A DNA stretch of 64,000 nucleotides from the NCBI RefSeq assembly GCF_014205675.1, contig NZ_JACIIX010000001.1, forward strand, positions 108,896-172,895, written 5' to 3'. The first letter of the stretch is position 1, and the number at the start of each line of letters is the position of its first letter. The notes under the pieces were generated by a model. It saw only the letters and a list, made by a program, of their open reading frames with translations. It did not search any database and had not been told where the DNA came from. Below, in pieces: positions 52,927 to 64,000 of the stretch. The DNA comes from Novispirillum itersonii (GTDB taxonomy: Bacteria > Pseudomonadota > Alphaproteobacteria > Rhodospirillales > Rhodospirillaceae). The position numbers and the translations under genes are program-made.

Positions 52927-53231
52927 TGCAGGGTCCGGAACAGAAAAACCACACCCTTAAATTATGTCTGCACGGGCCTGAATGCAACAGCAGATATCTG
53001 ATTTTATGGTGGAAAGACGGCACGCCGACCCTGCGAAAATGCGATCATTTCTCAAATTCTCATTATGCAGCAAGAAGATAGTCCATAGGACGCATATCAG
53101 AGCATTCTCCTCCTCTGATACAATGGTTCCACCAAAGCAGTTTGAGCTGCTGTGGCGTTACCGCAGCGTCAGCCACGCGGCCAGAAGTGAGACAAGGCCC
53201 CCCGAAGGGGCAGGCAGTCGAGGAGAATCCC
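52927..53231. other. Intergenic region with divergent promoters (copper genes and chemoreceptor)
   Basis: AT-rich stretches (CTCAAATTCTCATTATGCAGC, 53051-53071) are present. No gene, RNA or repeat was recognised. Confidence 0.5.
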
Positions 53232-55199
53232 ATGACCCATCCCGTTCCGGCCGGGCAGGCCCGGCGCACCACCCTGATGACCCGGATTCTGGCGGTGATG
53301 TCCATCTCCGTTCTGGGGATCATCGGCGGGCTCGCGGCTTATGTTGATCAGCACCAGCGGGCCGACATCACCCGCAGCGTTGACAGCTACATGGACGGGA
53401 TTGGCAGCAGCACCGTCTCCGGCTTACAGAACTGGCTGGAAGGCCGGGAGCGCCTGGCCGAGATGACCGCCCAGGCTCTGGCCCGGGAACCGGACTCCTC
53501 CACCTACCGCGATATCCTGAAGTCCAAGGCCCTGACCGACACCTTCGATATTTCCTACGTCGGGATGCCGGACGGCGGTTTCATCTTCTGGCCGGAAGAC
53601 ACCTTCCCCGCCGGGTTCGATCCGCGCACCCGGCCGTGGTACAAGATGGCGACCGAAACCAAAGGCACCATCCTGACCCCACCGTTCATGCGGCAGGCCA
53701 CCAAGGCGCTGGGGATGACCTTCGGAGCCCCGATCCTCCGCGACGGCCAGATCCTTGGCGTGGTCGGCGGCACTTTCAACATGAAGACCCTGTCCGCCAC
53801 CATCAGCGCCATCACGCTGGATGGTCTGGGCTACGCCTTCCTCATCGACGACAAGGGCGTGATCCAGATCCACCCGAAGGCGGAAATGGTCACCAAGACC
53901 CTTGCTGACGAATTCCCGGAAGGAACCCCGGCGGTCGGCACCACCATGGTGCAGGCCCGCAGCGGCGGCAATGACTGGCTGGTCCGCTTCACGCCGCTCC
54001 AGATCCCCGGCCGGACCTGGCAGCTGGTGACGGTGGTTGATCAGGATCTCGCCTTCCAGCCGCTTCAGGAATTCCGCACCATCGCCCTGCTGGTCGCCCT
54101 TGGCGGTCTGGCCGCCCTGCTGCTGATCACCCATCAGGCCCTGACCCGGCTGGTTGCCCGCCCGGTGCGGGCGATGACCGCCACCATGGAAGATCTGGCC
54201 GGCGGCAACCTGTCGGTCACCATCCCCGGGGCCGGGCGCACCGATGAAATCGGGGCCATGGCCGGGGCGGTTGAGGTCTTCCGCGTCAATGCCGTCGAAC
54301 GCACCCGGCTGGAGGCCGAACAGCAGGCCGAAGCCGCCGCCCGCGAGGAACGCGGCAAGCGGATTGAAGACATGATCGCCACATTCGACCGCGATATGGT
54401 CGATGTCCTGACCCTCGTCACCTCCGCCGCCACCGAACTGGAGGCCACCGCTCAGGCCCTGACCACCACCGCCGACCGCTCCGCCGGGGATGCCACCACC
54501 GCTGCGGCGGCGACGGAACAGGCCTCGGTAAACGTGCAGAGCGTCGCCCAGTCCACCGACCTTCTGGCTGCCTCGATTGACAACATTTCCCGCAGTGCCG
54601 GACAGTCGCGGGACGTGGCGGAACAGGCGATGGAAGCCGCCCGCAAGACCGATGTCACCGTGCAGTCGCTGGTGGAAAGCACCGACCGTATCAGCCAGAT
54701 CGTCAACCTTATCAACGATATTGCCAATCAGACCAACCTGCTGGCCCTGAACGCCACCATCGAGGCGGCCCGGGCCGGGGAAGCCGGAAAAGGCTTTGCC
54801 GTCGTTGCCAACGAAGTGAAATCTCTGGCCAACCAGACCAGCAAGGCGACCGAAGAAATCAGCAACCAGATCACCGCCATCCAGCAGGTGTCGGACGAAG
54901 TGGCCGGGGCGATCCGCGATATCGCCGAGGTCATCACCGACGTCAACACGCTGGCCGGAGACATTTCCAGCGCCGTCGAGGAACAGGGCAACTCCACCCG
55001 CGAGATCGCCCGCAACGTCGCCGAAGCCGCCAAAGGCACGCAGGATGTCGCCCAGAGCGTCATCAGTGTCACCGACGGCGCGCGGGAAACCGGCGACAAC
55101 GCCAGTCAGGTTCTGGCCGCCGCCGCCGAACTGTCCCGCCAGTCGGAACAGATGCGGGAGCAGGTCAACAGCTTCTTCCACCAGATCCGCAGTGCGTAA
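53232..55199 (+). CDS. Methyl-accepting chemotaxis protein with dCache sensor
   Basis: 655 residues from the ATG at 53232 (GAGGAG). Membrane segment ([20 protein letters not shown]), dCache_1 periplasmic domain ([54 protein letters not shown]), second segment ([20 protein letters not shown]), HAMP and the receptor tip [20 protein letters not shown]. It is a close paralogue of the receptor at 17518-19461, with the same layout and length. The sensor domain differs enough to suggest another ligand. A terminator follows. Confidence 0.94.
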   Translation: MTHPVPAGQARRTTLMTRILAVMSISVLGIIGGLAAYVDQHQRADITRSVDSYMDGIGSSTVSGLQNWLEGRERLAEMTAQALAREPDSSTYRDILKSKALTDTFDISYVGMPDGGFIFWPEDTFPAGFDPRTRPWYKMATETKGTILTPPFMRQATKALGMTFGAPILRDGQILGVVGGTFNMKTLSATISAITLDGLGYAFLIDDKGVIQIHPKAEMVTKTLADEFPEGTPAVGTTMVQARSGGNDWLVRFTPLQIPGRTWQLVTVVDQDLAFQPLQEFRTIALLVALGGLAALLLITHQALTRLVARPVRAMTATMEDLAGGNLSVTIPGAGRTDEIGAMAGAVEVFRVNAVERTRLEAEQQAEAAAREERGKRIEDMIATFDRDMVDVLTLVTSAATELEATAQALTTTADRSAGDATTAAAATEQASVNVQSVAQSTDLLAASIDNISRSAGQSRDVAEQAMEAARKTDVTVQSLVESTDRISQIVNLINDIANQTNLLALNATIEAARAGEAGKGFAVVANEVKSLANQTSKATEEISNQITAIQQVSDEVAGAIRDIAEVITDVNTLAGDISSAVEEQGNSTREIARNVAEAAKGTQDVAQSVISVTDGARETGDNASQVLAAAAELSRQSEQMREQVNSFFHQIRSA

Positions 55200-55210
55200 G
55201 GTAGAGAATA

Positions 55211-55230
55211 GGCCCGGCTAAAGCCGGGCC
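55211..55230 (+). terminator. Terminator after the chemoreceptor gene
   Basis: GGCCCGGCT-AA-AGCCGGGCC followed by TTATTTCTTT. The same hairpin, with GA in the loop, recurs at 55434-55453. Confidence 0.85.
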
Positions 55231-55245
55231 TTATTTCTTTGGGGC

Positions 55246-55435
55246 CCCCTCAGACGGCGGGCGGGCGCATCCGCGCCCTTGCCTTACGCGCGAATGGTCG
55301 CGCGGGCGCTCAACGCGCCAGTCGGTCGTTTCACGCCCGATTAGCTTTTGAACAGCCCCTCAGACGGCGGGCGGGCGCATCCGCCCGCTTGGCTTACGCG
55401 CGAACGGTCGCGCGGGCGCTCAACGCGCCAGTCGG
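55246..55435. repeat. Two copies of a dispersed GC-rich repeat (110-bp period)
   Basis: Copies at about 55246-55325 and 55356-55435 read CCCTCAGACGGCGGGCGGGC to CAACGCGCCAGTCGG. The reverse complement resembles the units at 34019-34287 (GACTGGCGCGTTGAG, CGTAAGCCAAGCGGGCGGA). It is non-coding. Confidence 0.85.
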
Positions 55436-55491
55436 CCCGGCTGAAGCCGGGCCTCCGGGAGTTTTCCTCCAAAACGCAGCAAAACCACCCC

Positions 55492-57720
<2,229 letters not shown>

Positions 57721-58000
57721 GCGGGCACTTCCATCCGTTCAGCGGTGGGCTTCCGCACCCCGGTTTACCCTGCGGCAAAAGCGCGGTGCGCCTACGGTTG
57801 TCGGGGTATCCTGCGGCGAGGTAAAGGAATTTTTTACGACCGCAGCGTTCGGGTACCGCATATTCGGAGAAAAAATGTGGCTTCCGCGCAGAATGACCCT
57901 AGCGCGACACGGTCGTTTCTGTGTAATTCCAGTGTCCCTGATGGCACCCACCACAGAGCCGGTGTGCCACCGGGCACGGGATGAGTCGAGAGAGGTTGGG

Positions 58001-58492
58001 ATGCAGACGCTCTTCAAGCTGGCCGCGGCGGTGATCGTGGCCGCCGTTCTGGTGGTGGTGGTCAACGTGTATGGCGCCGCCGTGTACAAGGCTGCGGCCC
58101 CGGCTGATGTTTCGCCGGACGCCCGTCCGAAGATGGTTGCCGCGCCGAAGGCCGCTGCGGCGCAGGCCACTGCCGAGCTGCGCCCGGGCGACGTGGAGCT
58201 GGGCAAGAAGGCGGCCAAGGCCTGTGCGTCCTGCCATACCTTCGAACAGGGCGGTGCCAACAAGGTCGGCCCGAACCTGTTTGGGGCCGCCGGTGCCAAG
58301 ATCGCCCACGTTCAGGGCTTCAAGTACTCCGACACCGTCGCCGCCCACGGTGGCGAGTGGACCGACGAAAACCTCGATCACTGGCTGGCCAACCCGAAGG
58401 AATTCATTCCGGGGACCAAGATGGCCTTCGCCGGGATCAAGGACAAGCAGCAGCGTCTGGACGTGATTGCTTACCTGCACTCGCTGAAGTAA
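58001..58492 (+). CDS. Membrane-anchored class I cytochrome c
   Basis: 163 residues with an uncleaved N-terminal helix (LFKLAAAVIVAAVLVVVVNV), an Ala/Pro-rich linker, and a class I cytochrome c domain: heme site CASCH in AKACASCHTFEQGGANKVGP and axial Met in FIPGTKMAFAGIKDKQQR. It is like the CycM/c552 type that carries electrons from the bc1 complex to terminal oxidases. GAGAGAGG lies upstream of the ATG at 58001. A terminator follows. The 280-bp gap before it holds the divergent glgB promoter. Confidence 0.94.
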   Translation: MQTLFKLAAAVIVAAVLVVVVNVYGAAVYKAAAPADVSPDARPKMVAAPKAAAAQATAELRPGDVELGKKAAKACASCHTFEQGGANKVGPNLFGAAGAKIAHVQGFKYSDTVAAHGGEWTDENLDHWLANPKEFIPGTKMAFAGIKDKQQRLDVIAYLHSLK

Positions 58493-58522
58493 GCCGCCCG
58501 CCGGGTGAGAGAGAGATAAAAA

Positions 58523-58551
58523 CAGACGCCCCCTGCGGGCGTCTGTTTTTT
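58523..58551 (+). terminator. Rho-independent terminator after cytochrome c
   Basis: CAGACGCC / GGGCGTCTG hairpin followed by six T. A partial repeat (GGGCGTCTGTTTTTT) lies directly after it. Confidence 0.92.
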
Positions 58552-58596
58552 CTTATGGGCGTCTGTTTTTTATGGCCTCCGGCACACGGACAGGGA

Positions 58597-59709
58597 TCAG
58601 CCTTTGCCGCCGGTGCGGGCCTTCAGCCCTTCGCAGGGGTCGTCCCGCTCCGCCGCACCGGTGAACCAGACCACATCGGCCCGGGACGGGTCCGCCAGTT
58701 CGTAGGCGGTCGGGTCGGTGCCGCCTTCCTGCACCTCAATCCCCGTCACCACCAGACAGGCCCCGGTGTCCCCCTGCCGCAGCAGATGCAGCGGCACCCC
58801 CAGATCCCGCCGGGCGTGGCCGGATCCGGCGATCAACACCCCCTGGCCGCCTGCCTGTGCCGCCCCCTGCCGCAGCGCCTGCGCCATCACCGCATCCTTG
58901 GCGGTCTGGATCGCCAGCATCGGGGCCAGCATCGCCTCCGGCATCAGCCCGCAATGGCCGGTTTTCAATTCCGCAGTCTGCCCCTCGGTTGCCGCCTCAG
59001 GCAGCGGGGAAGTCAAGGCCAGCGCCTCCAGCTCCGCCGGGGTCCACACCGCCGCCAGCCCCTCGCGGGCGATACGCCGGGTGGTGCCCTTCGACAGGCC
59101 CCCGGCCCGCATCGGCAGACCGGCCGGTAAAGCCACCGCCGCCACCGGTTGATAGATCGCCCAGTCGGGCCAGCCGGTCTGATCCCAGCCCAGCGCTGCC
59201 CCGAACCCTGCGGCATCCAGCTGCCCGGCCGCCACGGCGGTCAGCGCCGCTGTCAGGGCCGGGGCCTGTGTTTCGTCAATCATTTCCCACACCACCCCCG
59301 GCGCAGGCCGCCCGGCCCGGCGGGCAGCATCGGCAAGCATCGACAGACACCATGCCTGCAAACGATGATGGTCTGGATTATCATGGGTTTCACCCAAAAG
59401 GCACCACCGCGCCGCGAACAGACGCCGGGCAAGATCCGCCGCTGAAATCTCCCGCCGGTCCGCCGTCAGCCACAGCCGCCCGGCCAGCGGATGGTCGCGG
59501 CGCAGCGGCGCAGACCGCTCCGGCAGGGCAGGAACATCCGCCCCGCCCCCGCCTCCGGCGCAGGCCGTCAACAACGGCGTAACCCCCAGAGCCAACAGCA
59601 CTTCTGCCCCACGCCGGAGCATGGCACGGCGGCTGGGCCCCAGCACCGCCGCCCCGGAACCGGCGGCGGGCAGACAGCGGGACGGAACAGGCGGAAAACG
59701 GTCGCTCAC
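58597..59709 (-). CDS. ChaN-family (Tiki-like) lipoprotein
   Basis: 370 residues starting at a GTG at 59709 with AGGAGACGCCT. A lipoprotein signal (VLLALGVTPLLTAC) is preceded by an Arg pair. The ChaN family motif is LLGETHDNPDHHRLQAWCLS, and a later GVLIAGSGHARRDLGVPLHL is the second conserved part with its His. ChaN-like proteins bind heme or act in iron handling; the fold resembles Tiki proteases. No TonB or hem genes are adjacent. Confidence 0.88.
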   Translation of the reverse strand: MSDRFPPVPSRCLPAAGSGAAVLGPSRRAMLRRGAEVLLALGVTPLLTACAGGGGGADVPALPERSAPLRRDHPLAGRLWLTADRREISAADLARRLFAARWCLLGETHDNPDHHRLQAWCLSMLADAARRAGRPAPGVVWEMIDETQAPALTAALTAVAAGQLDAAGFGAALGWDQTGWPDWAIYQPVAAVALPAGLPMRAGGLSKGTTRRIAREGLAAVWTPAELEALALTSPLPEAATEGQTAELKTGHCGLMPEAMLAPMLAIQTAKDAVMAQALRQGAAQAGGQGVLIAGSGHARRDLGVPLHLLRQGDTGACLVVTGIEVQEGGTDPTAYELADPSRADVVWFTGAAERDDPCEGLKARTGGKG

Positions 59710-59900
59710 AGGCGTCTCCTGATTTCTGAAATTAATTCTGACTATCACTTTATGATGTCTCCGTCACCGGTCCGCCACACCCCACCGTTATCCGGCCTGC
59801 CGGGAGTTCGCGCTTTCCCCCTGCCGGGTGGCCCGGTATAATGCACCGCACACTGTCGGGACCGCCAGTCAGTGCACCCCCCCTGCTCAGGAAGCCTGCC

Positions 59901-60329
59901 ATGTCCGCGTCAGCCACCGAAACCGCCTTCGTCGACTCGCTGTTCACTACGCTGCTGACGCTGCTGGAAGACGCCCGGACGCTGATCGGATCCGGCAAGA
60001 TGCACGCCATCACCGCCGACCTGCCCGCCGAAGCGCGGATGGTTGCCGCCCGCGATCTGTCCAAGCTGACCAGTCAGGGCACCGCCGCCATGTCGGTGCT
60101 GCTGATGTACAAAGCCCTGCACAGCGGGCAGGCCGATGAGATCAAGGACCCGGCCGTCCAGCTGGAAGACCTGTACAGCGAAGCGGTCCGCGATGGCTCG
60201 GAACCTGAATCCTATGGCCCGATCGTTCCCGCCGCCCTGGTTGACCTGCGGCGGCGCGGCGATGATATCTTCGGCCGCATCGGCGAAGTGCGCAGCCTGA
60301 TCCTGCGCCACCTCGGCCGCCCGGCCTGA
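59901..60329 (+). CDS. Hypothetical mostly helical protein
   Basis: 142 residues, AGGAAG upstream of the ATG at 59901. It appears all-helical and acidic: ETAFVDSLFTTLLTLLEDAR, LPAEARMVAARDLSKLTSQG, TAAMSVLLMYKALHSGQADE, VDLRRRGDDIFGRIGEVRSL. No signal peptide or membrane segment is seen. I do not recognise the family. It stands alone and is followed by a bidirectional terminator shared with the convergent murA. Confidence 0.75.
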   Translation: MSASATETAFVDSLFTTLLTLLEDARTLIGSGKMHAITADLPAEARMVAARDLSKLTSQGTAAMSVLLMYKALHSGQADEIKDPAVQLEDLYSEAVRDGSEPESYGPIVPAALVDLRRRGDDIFGRIGEVRSLILRHLGRPA

Positions 60330-60396
60330 GGCCTCGCCCTTCCCGGGAGGCCCTGCCGGATCTTCCGGGAGGCCGCAGTAAAGATCCACCCCGATC

Positions 60397-60432
60397 AAAA
60401 AAGCCGGGCCCCCTGACGGAGCCCGGCTTTTT
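60397..60432. terminator. Bidirectional terminator between the hypothetical gene and murA
   Basis: AAAAAAGCCGGGC / GCCCGGCTTTTT is a hairpin with A-run and T-run on opposite sides, suited to both convergent genes. Confidence 0.9.
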
Positions 60433-60455
60433 CTGTCATCAGACGACGGTCTGGA

Positions 60456-61748
60456 TCAGTCACGCAGACGTTCGATATGCGCGCCGCAGGCCGCCAGCTT
60501 GTCTTCCAGCCGCTCATACCCCCGGTCAAGGTGATAGATGCGGTTGACGATGGTTTCCCCATGCGCCGCCAGACCGGCCAGCACCAGCGACACCGAGGCC
60601 CGCAGGTCGGTCGCCATCACCGGCGCACCGGACAGGCGCGGCATGCCGCGCACAATCGCCGAAGAGCCGTGGACGTTGATCCGCGCCCCCATGCGGGTCA
60701 GCTCCGGCACGTGCATGAAGCGGTTCTCGAAAATCGTCTCGGTGATCATCGACGCACCGTTGGCGGTGGCCATCAGCGCCATAAACTGCGCCTGCATGTC
60801 GGTGGGGAAGCCCGGATGCGGCTCCGTCATCACGTCAATGCCCCGGATCTCCGCCCCGTCCGCCTTAATGCGGATGGTGGTTTCGCCCTCGATCACCTCA
60901 ACCCCGGTTTCGGTCAGGGTCTTCAGCACGGCGGTCATGGTGTCCGGCCGCACGCCGGTCAGTTCCACATCACCCCGGGTGATGGCAGCGGCAATGGCAT
61001 AGGTGCCGGTTTCAATGCGGTCCGGCACCACGGCGTAGTCCGCCCCGTGCAGCCGTTCCACCCCGGTCACCTTCAGGCAGTTGGTGCCGATGCCGGTGAT
61101 CTGCGCCCCCATGGCGATCAGGCACTGGGCCAGATCGGTGATTTCCGGCTCCTGCGCCGCATTGACGATGGTGGTGACCCCATCGGCCAGCGCTGCCGCC
61201 ATCAGGGCATTTTCCGTGCCGCCGACCGTCACCATCGGGAAAATGATGGTGCCGCCCTTCAGGCGGCCGTTCAGGCTGTCCTTGATTTTGGCATTGATGT
61301 AGCCCTCGTCGAGGGTGATTTCCGCCCCCAGCGCTTCCATCGCCTTCAGGTGCAGGTCCACCGGGCGGGTGCCGATGGCGCAGCCACCCGGCAGCGACAC
61401 CCGGCAGGAGCCGTAGCGCGCCAGCAGCGGCCCCAGCACCAGCACGCTGGCCCGCATCTTGCGCACTAGGTCATAGGGGGCGGTCAGATTGGTGATGTTG
61501 GCGGCGTTCAGGTCCAGCACCCGGCCGGTGGCGGCGGTGGCCTCGCCGTTCAGATGCAGTTCAACGCCATGCTGGGCCAGCAGGTTGGCCATGGTGACGA
61601 TATCGGCCAGATGCGGCAGATTGGTCAGCCGCAGGGTCTCTTCGGTCAGCAGGGCGGCGGTCATCAGCGGCAGCGCGGCGTTCTTGGCCCCGCCGATGGC
61701 AATGGTGCCACGCAGGGGGTGGCCGCCGACAATACGAATCCGGTCCAT
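60456..61748 (-). CDS. murA: UDP-N-acetylglucosamine 1-carboxyvinyltransferase
   Basis: 430 residues. N-terminal [20 protein letters not shown] (Lys and Asn for UDP-GlcNAc), catalytic Cys123 in [20 protein letters not shown], and later [13 protein letters not shown] and [14 protein letters not shown]. It adds enolpyruvate to UDP-GlcNAc, the first committed step of peptidoglycan synthesis. Cys at the active site means fosfomycin sensitivity in principle. The ATG is at 61748. Confidence 0.98.
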   Translation of the reverse strand: MDRIRIVGGHPLRGTIAIGGAKNAALPLMTAALLTEETLRLTNLPHLADIVTMANLLAQHGVELHLNGEATAATGRVLDLNAANITNLTAPYDLVRKMRASVLVLGPLLARYGSCRVSLPGGCAIGTRPVDLHLKAMEALGAEITLDEGYINAKIKDSLNGRLKGGTIIFPMVTVGGTENALMAAALADGVTTIVNAAQEPEITDLAQCLIAMGAQITGIGTNCLKVTGVERLHGADYAVVPDRIETGTYAIAAAITRGDVELTGVRPDTMTAVLKTLTETGVEVIEGETTIRIKADGAEIRGIDVMTEPHPGFPTDMQAQFMALMATANGASMITETIFENRFMHVPELTRMGARINVHGSSAIVRGMPRLSGAPVMATDLRASVSLVLAGLAAHGETIVNRIYHLDRGYERLEDKLAACGAHIERLRD

Positions 61749-61858
61749 GGAGCAGGGTATCCCGATGTGTGTTCTTGTTGGGGGAAGGCGCGGAAATCAA
61801 CAGAAACCGGCGGCGTGTGTGGGACGTTGCCGGGGGAACAGGCAGGGCAACAGGTGAC

Positions 61859-62413
61859 TTACAGGCGCGGCAGGGTAACGCCGCGCTGGCCCATGTACTT
61901 GCCGGACCGGTCGCCGTAAGACACCTCGCACTCGCGGTCTGCCTTCAGGAAGATGAACTGGCAGGCCCCTTCATTGGCGTAGATCTTGGCGGGCAGCGGC
62001 GTGGTGTTGGAAAACTCCAGCGTCACATGGCCTTCCCATTCCGGCTCCAGCGGGGTGACGTTAACGATGATGCCGCAGCGGGCATAGGTCGACTTGCCAA
62101 GGCAGATCACCAGCGTATCGCGCGGAATCCGGAAGTACTCCACCGTCCGCGCCAGCGCGAAGCTGTTGGGCGGAATGACGCAGACATCGGTCTGGCGGTT
62201 GACGAAGCTTTTGTCGGAGAACTCTTTCGGATCCACCACCGCAGAATCGACGTTGGTGAAGATCTTGAATTCATCAGCGACCCGGGCATCGTAGCCGTAG
62301 GAGGAGACGCCGTAGGAGATCACCCCGCCCCGCTCCAGCCGGTCGGTAAAGGGTTCGATCATTCCCTTGGTCCGGGCCATTTCACGGATCCAGCTGTCGG
62401 GCATGACGGACAT
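61859..62413 (-). CDS. dcd: dCTP deaminase
   Basis: 184 residues: [35 protein letters not shown], then [52 protein letters not shown] and [28 protein letters not shown] is the catalytic R/E-type motif. It makes dUTP for thymidylate synthesis. The ATG at 62413 has GGAG 8 nt upstream; the gene follows murA on the same strand. Confidence 0.97.
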   Translation of the reverse strand: MSVMPDSWIREMARTKGMIEPFTDRLERGGVISYGVSSYGYDARVADEFKIFTNVDSAVVDPKEFSDKSFVNRQTDVCVIPPNSFALARTVEYFRIPRDTLVICLGKSTYARCGIIVNVTPLEPEWEGHVTLEFSNTTPLPAKIYANEGACQFIFLKADRECEVSYGDRSGKYMGQRGVTLPRL

Positions 62414-62560
62414 CGGTGTCTCCACATTCTGCTGCGGGTCTATAAACTGCTGTCGGGGCCACAGACGGCTGCGGCCCCCTTCTTTTCGGTAAAGCGGCGC
62501 GGCCGGATCCGCAGTGACCGGCCCCACACATCCCCCCACACGCCCGGATCCCGGGAGCCC

Positions 62561-62788
62561 TCAGCCCCCGGCGTCGGGATCCGTCGGCACATCCTCCGTC
62601 ACCCCGGCGGCAACGGCGGCGTCATCCTGACGGCCCCGCAGCTGCTGTTTGCGGCGCAGCAGGTTGGCCCGCAGCGCCGCCGCCATCGCGGCATGGCGGT
62701 CCTCCACCCGCGCCTGACCGGCGGGGCTGAGTCGGGTATGGCCCGCGCTTTTCGGCGCAGGCGGCGGAAGAGTGGTGTCGTCGCTCAT
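62561..62788 (-). CDS. Short conserved hypothetical protein
   Basis: 75 residues from the ATG at 62788. It has DDTTLPPPAPK, then RLSPAGQARVEDRHAAMAAA and LRANLLRRKQQLRGRQ, a basic helical protein of a kind common in Rhodospirillales. It is similar to short Arg/Ala-rich open frames near murA/dcd. The function is unknown. It has a weak ribosome-binding site. Confidence 0.6.
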   Translation of the reverse strand: MSDDTTLPPPAPKSAGHTRLSPAGQARVEDRHAAMAAALRANLLRRKQQLRGRQDDAAVAAGVTEDVPTDPDAGG

Positions 62789-62991
62789 AGGGCGCACTGT
62801 CGCAAGCCGCAGGCCCGGCGTCAACGGCATCCACACCCCTTCCGGCAGAAGTTTTTCATTTCCTGAAAAGAAACGCTTGCATCCCCCGGAACCCTATGCC
62901 ATAAACCCGCCACCCCACGGTGACCACCCGGTCAAAACGGGGTTTCTGGTGGAAGATCAGCCGCTTAGGCGAAGTCAGAACACCACAGGAT

Positions 62992-63067
<76 letters not shown>

Positions 63068-63076
63068 TTTTCCCGC

Positions 63077-63106
63077 CCCTCCCGGTTTTACCGTGGAGGG
63101 TTTTTT
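63077..63106 (+). terminator. Terminator after tRNA-Thr copy 1
   Basis: CCCTCC...GGAGGG with inner CGG/CCG, followed by six T. Confidence 0.9.
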
Positions 63107-63306
63107 GTTTTTTCCGCCCTTCTTCTGCTTCTTTTCGGGGGCCTTCCTCTTTTCGGGGCCCTGAGCGGCCCCACCGCCCTCCCTCAAAACTTTTTTCGGC
63201 CTGATTGCACTTTTCTCTTTCCAGACCCAGATGACCGCGTTATAAAGCCGCCCTCGCAGCGAGGAACCCGGCGACGGACGAAACGCTGAGAGCGATGAAA
63301 CGGTTT

Positions 63307-63382
<76 letters not shown>

Positions 63383-63392
63383 TTTCCCCCAC

Positions 63393-63422
63393 CCCTCCCG
63401 GTTTCACCGTGGAGGGTTTTTT
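63393..63422 (+). terminator. Terminator after tRNA-Thr copy 2
   Basis: CCCTCC...GGAGGG stem and T-run, nearly the same as at 63077-63106. Confidence 0.9.
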
Positions 63423-63701
63423 ATTGCCCCACTCCCATCCTGCGAAATGTCCGGGCAGAATCCGCCGCAGCTCCCGCCGGGCAAAAGCCACGCGCGGATG
63501 CCGCAGGGCCGATTGCGGCCAGACCAGATAAAAGGCATTGCGGGGCCGCCGCTCCGGGGCCGGAAGTTCCACCCCCCGCCCGAGGGCCAGCAGCGGAACG
63601 ATCCCTTCCGCCATCAGGCCCTTCCGCCATCAGGTCCGCCCGGGCAGCAATATGCACCACCCCGGACAGACGGTCAGACCGCGACCGCACCCCGGCCAAG
63701 G
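63423..63701 (-). pseudogene. Remnant of a LysR-family regulator (C-terminal part only)
   Basis: The minus-strand fragment reads RSRSDRLSGVVHIAARADLM, then GIVPLLALGRGVELPAPERR, PRNAFYLVWPQSALRHPRVA and FARRELRRIL, the end of a LysR effector domain. The HTH half is missing. A 16-bp exact duplication (63603-63618 repeated at 63619-63634) breaks the frame. The gene's tail runs into the tRNA terminator. Confidence 0.7.
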
Positions 63702-63871
63702 CGGCCACCGCTCCTGCTGGAAACCCGCCTGCACGATCTGGGGGCCGGTACGAATGCGGCCCCGACTTTGCTCCCTTCGCCGTACAGGACGGTACCCTGA
63801 TCACCGGCCAGAACCCGGCCTCCGCCGGGCCGGGGGCCGAACGGGTCATCGCCGCCCTGCGCAAAGACTGA
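63702..63871 (+). pseudogene. Remnant of a DJ-1/PfpI-type glutamine amidotransferase-like gene (C-terminal part only)
   Basis: The plus-strand fragment reads LLLETRLHDLGA in one frame, then ECGPDFAPFAVQDGTLITGQ, NPASAGPGAERVIAALRKD in another. This matches the C-terminus of the ThiJ/PfpI family (family form DG-x-LITGQNPAS). The N-terminal two thirds, including the nucleophile elbow, are absent. It lies back to back with the LysR remnant. Confidence 0.7.
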
Positions 63872-63965
63872 CGCCCAACCGGCACCGGATCCGATATTTT
63901 TGCCAACCCCTGCATTTTATGCTTGCCAAGAGGCGGCGGGATGCCTATAAACCGCCTCCTCGGAT

Positions 63966-64000
63966 GCGGGTGTAGCTCAGTTGGTTAGAGCGTCGGCCTG
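63966..64000 (+). tRNA. 5' part of a tRNA, probably tRNA-Asp, cut by the window end
   Basis: GCGGGTGTAGCTCAGTTGG and TTAGAGCGTCGGCCTG give the acceptor strand, D-arm and the start of the anticodon arm. The sequence up to GGCCTG fits tRNA-Asp (GTC), but the anticodon itself is outside the window. Confidence 0.85.

Noticed and set aside
63421..63915. A minus-strand protein of about 164 residues across the pseudogene region
   Set aside because: It mixes the LysR remnant with the antisense of the PfpI remnant and has no coherent domain.

Overview
The window is about 64 kb of GC-rich alphaproteobacterial chromosome. The gene content suggests a free-living, motile, respiring member of the Rhodospirillales or a close relative: an NDUFA12-type complex I accessory subunit next to mlaD-like and DUF2155 genes, the alphaproteobacterial order infA-maf-ribonuclease E/G-yacG, membrane-anchored cytochrome c, several chemoreceptors, and many c-di-GMP enzymes. 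I cannot name the species from sequence alone. There is no intact prophage, IS element or CRISPR array.

Layout. 1-3.2 kb: a cut-off NTF2-like gene, a four-copy 68-bp tandem repeat, then NDUFA12, two MlaD-type proteins and a DUF2155 protein. 3.3-11.5 kb: an accessory stretch with two paralogous two-domain GNAT acyltransferases, two NHLP-type (nitrile-hydratase-leader) precursor peptides, Lrp/AsnC, isochorismatase-family and LysE-family genes, and a LysR / RidA / class-V PLP-enzyme trio. 11.4-19.5 kb: a TRAP-type binding protein coupled to a diguanylate cyclase, DUF2076, PaiB-like, LysR, and a large chemoreceptor. 19.8-21.8 kb: an S24 (LexA/CI-like) repressor with clear operators, a small unknown target gene, and a frameshifted helix-turn-helix gene. 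22.3-26.3 kb: a complete siaABCD-type phosphatase/kinase/phosphoprotein/diguanylate-cyclase module. 26.3-34 kb: LuxR-type regulator, cytochrome b, PepSY, DUF1304, two tRNA-Phe, yacG, ribonuclease E/G, ynfA, maf, infA and two lipoproteins. 34-50.9 kb: signalling genes (a MASE1-GGDEF protein with degenerate active site, a frameshifted globin-type chemoreceptor, a binding protein coupled to a double HD-GYP protein, histidine kinase / response regulator / REC-GGDEF-EAL) with selO and an isoquinoline-oxidoreductase-type molybdoenzyme operon between them. 50.9-64 kb: multicopper oxidase plus a CopL-like protein, another chemoreceptor, glgB, cytochrome c, ChaN-like lipoprotein, murA, dcd, two tRNA-Thr, decayed LysR/PfpI remnants and the start of a tRNA-Asp.

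Most notable system. The two NHLP-leader precursors (7634-7975 and 8185-8514) end in short Lys-containing cores that share K-G-L. One lies 27 nt upstream of a two-domain GNAT gene, and a full-length paralogue of that GNAT sits 3.3 kb away. The promoters of both precursors and of the distant GNAT carry the same 14-bp palindrome (TCAAC-N4-GTTGA), placed 54-55 nt upstream of a TATAC-type -10 box. This points to one co-regulated, GNAT-modified ribosomal peptide system of the selidamide (fatty-acylated RiPP) kind or a new relative of it. A second theme is periplasmic binding proteins without transporters, translationally coupled to c-di-GMP enzymes: one pair makes c-di-GMP and the other is predicted to degrade it.
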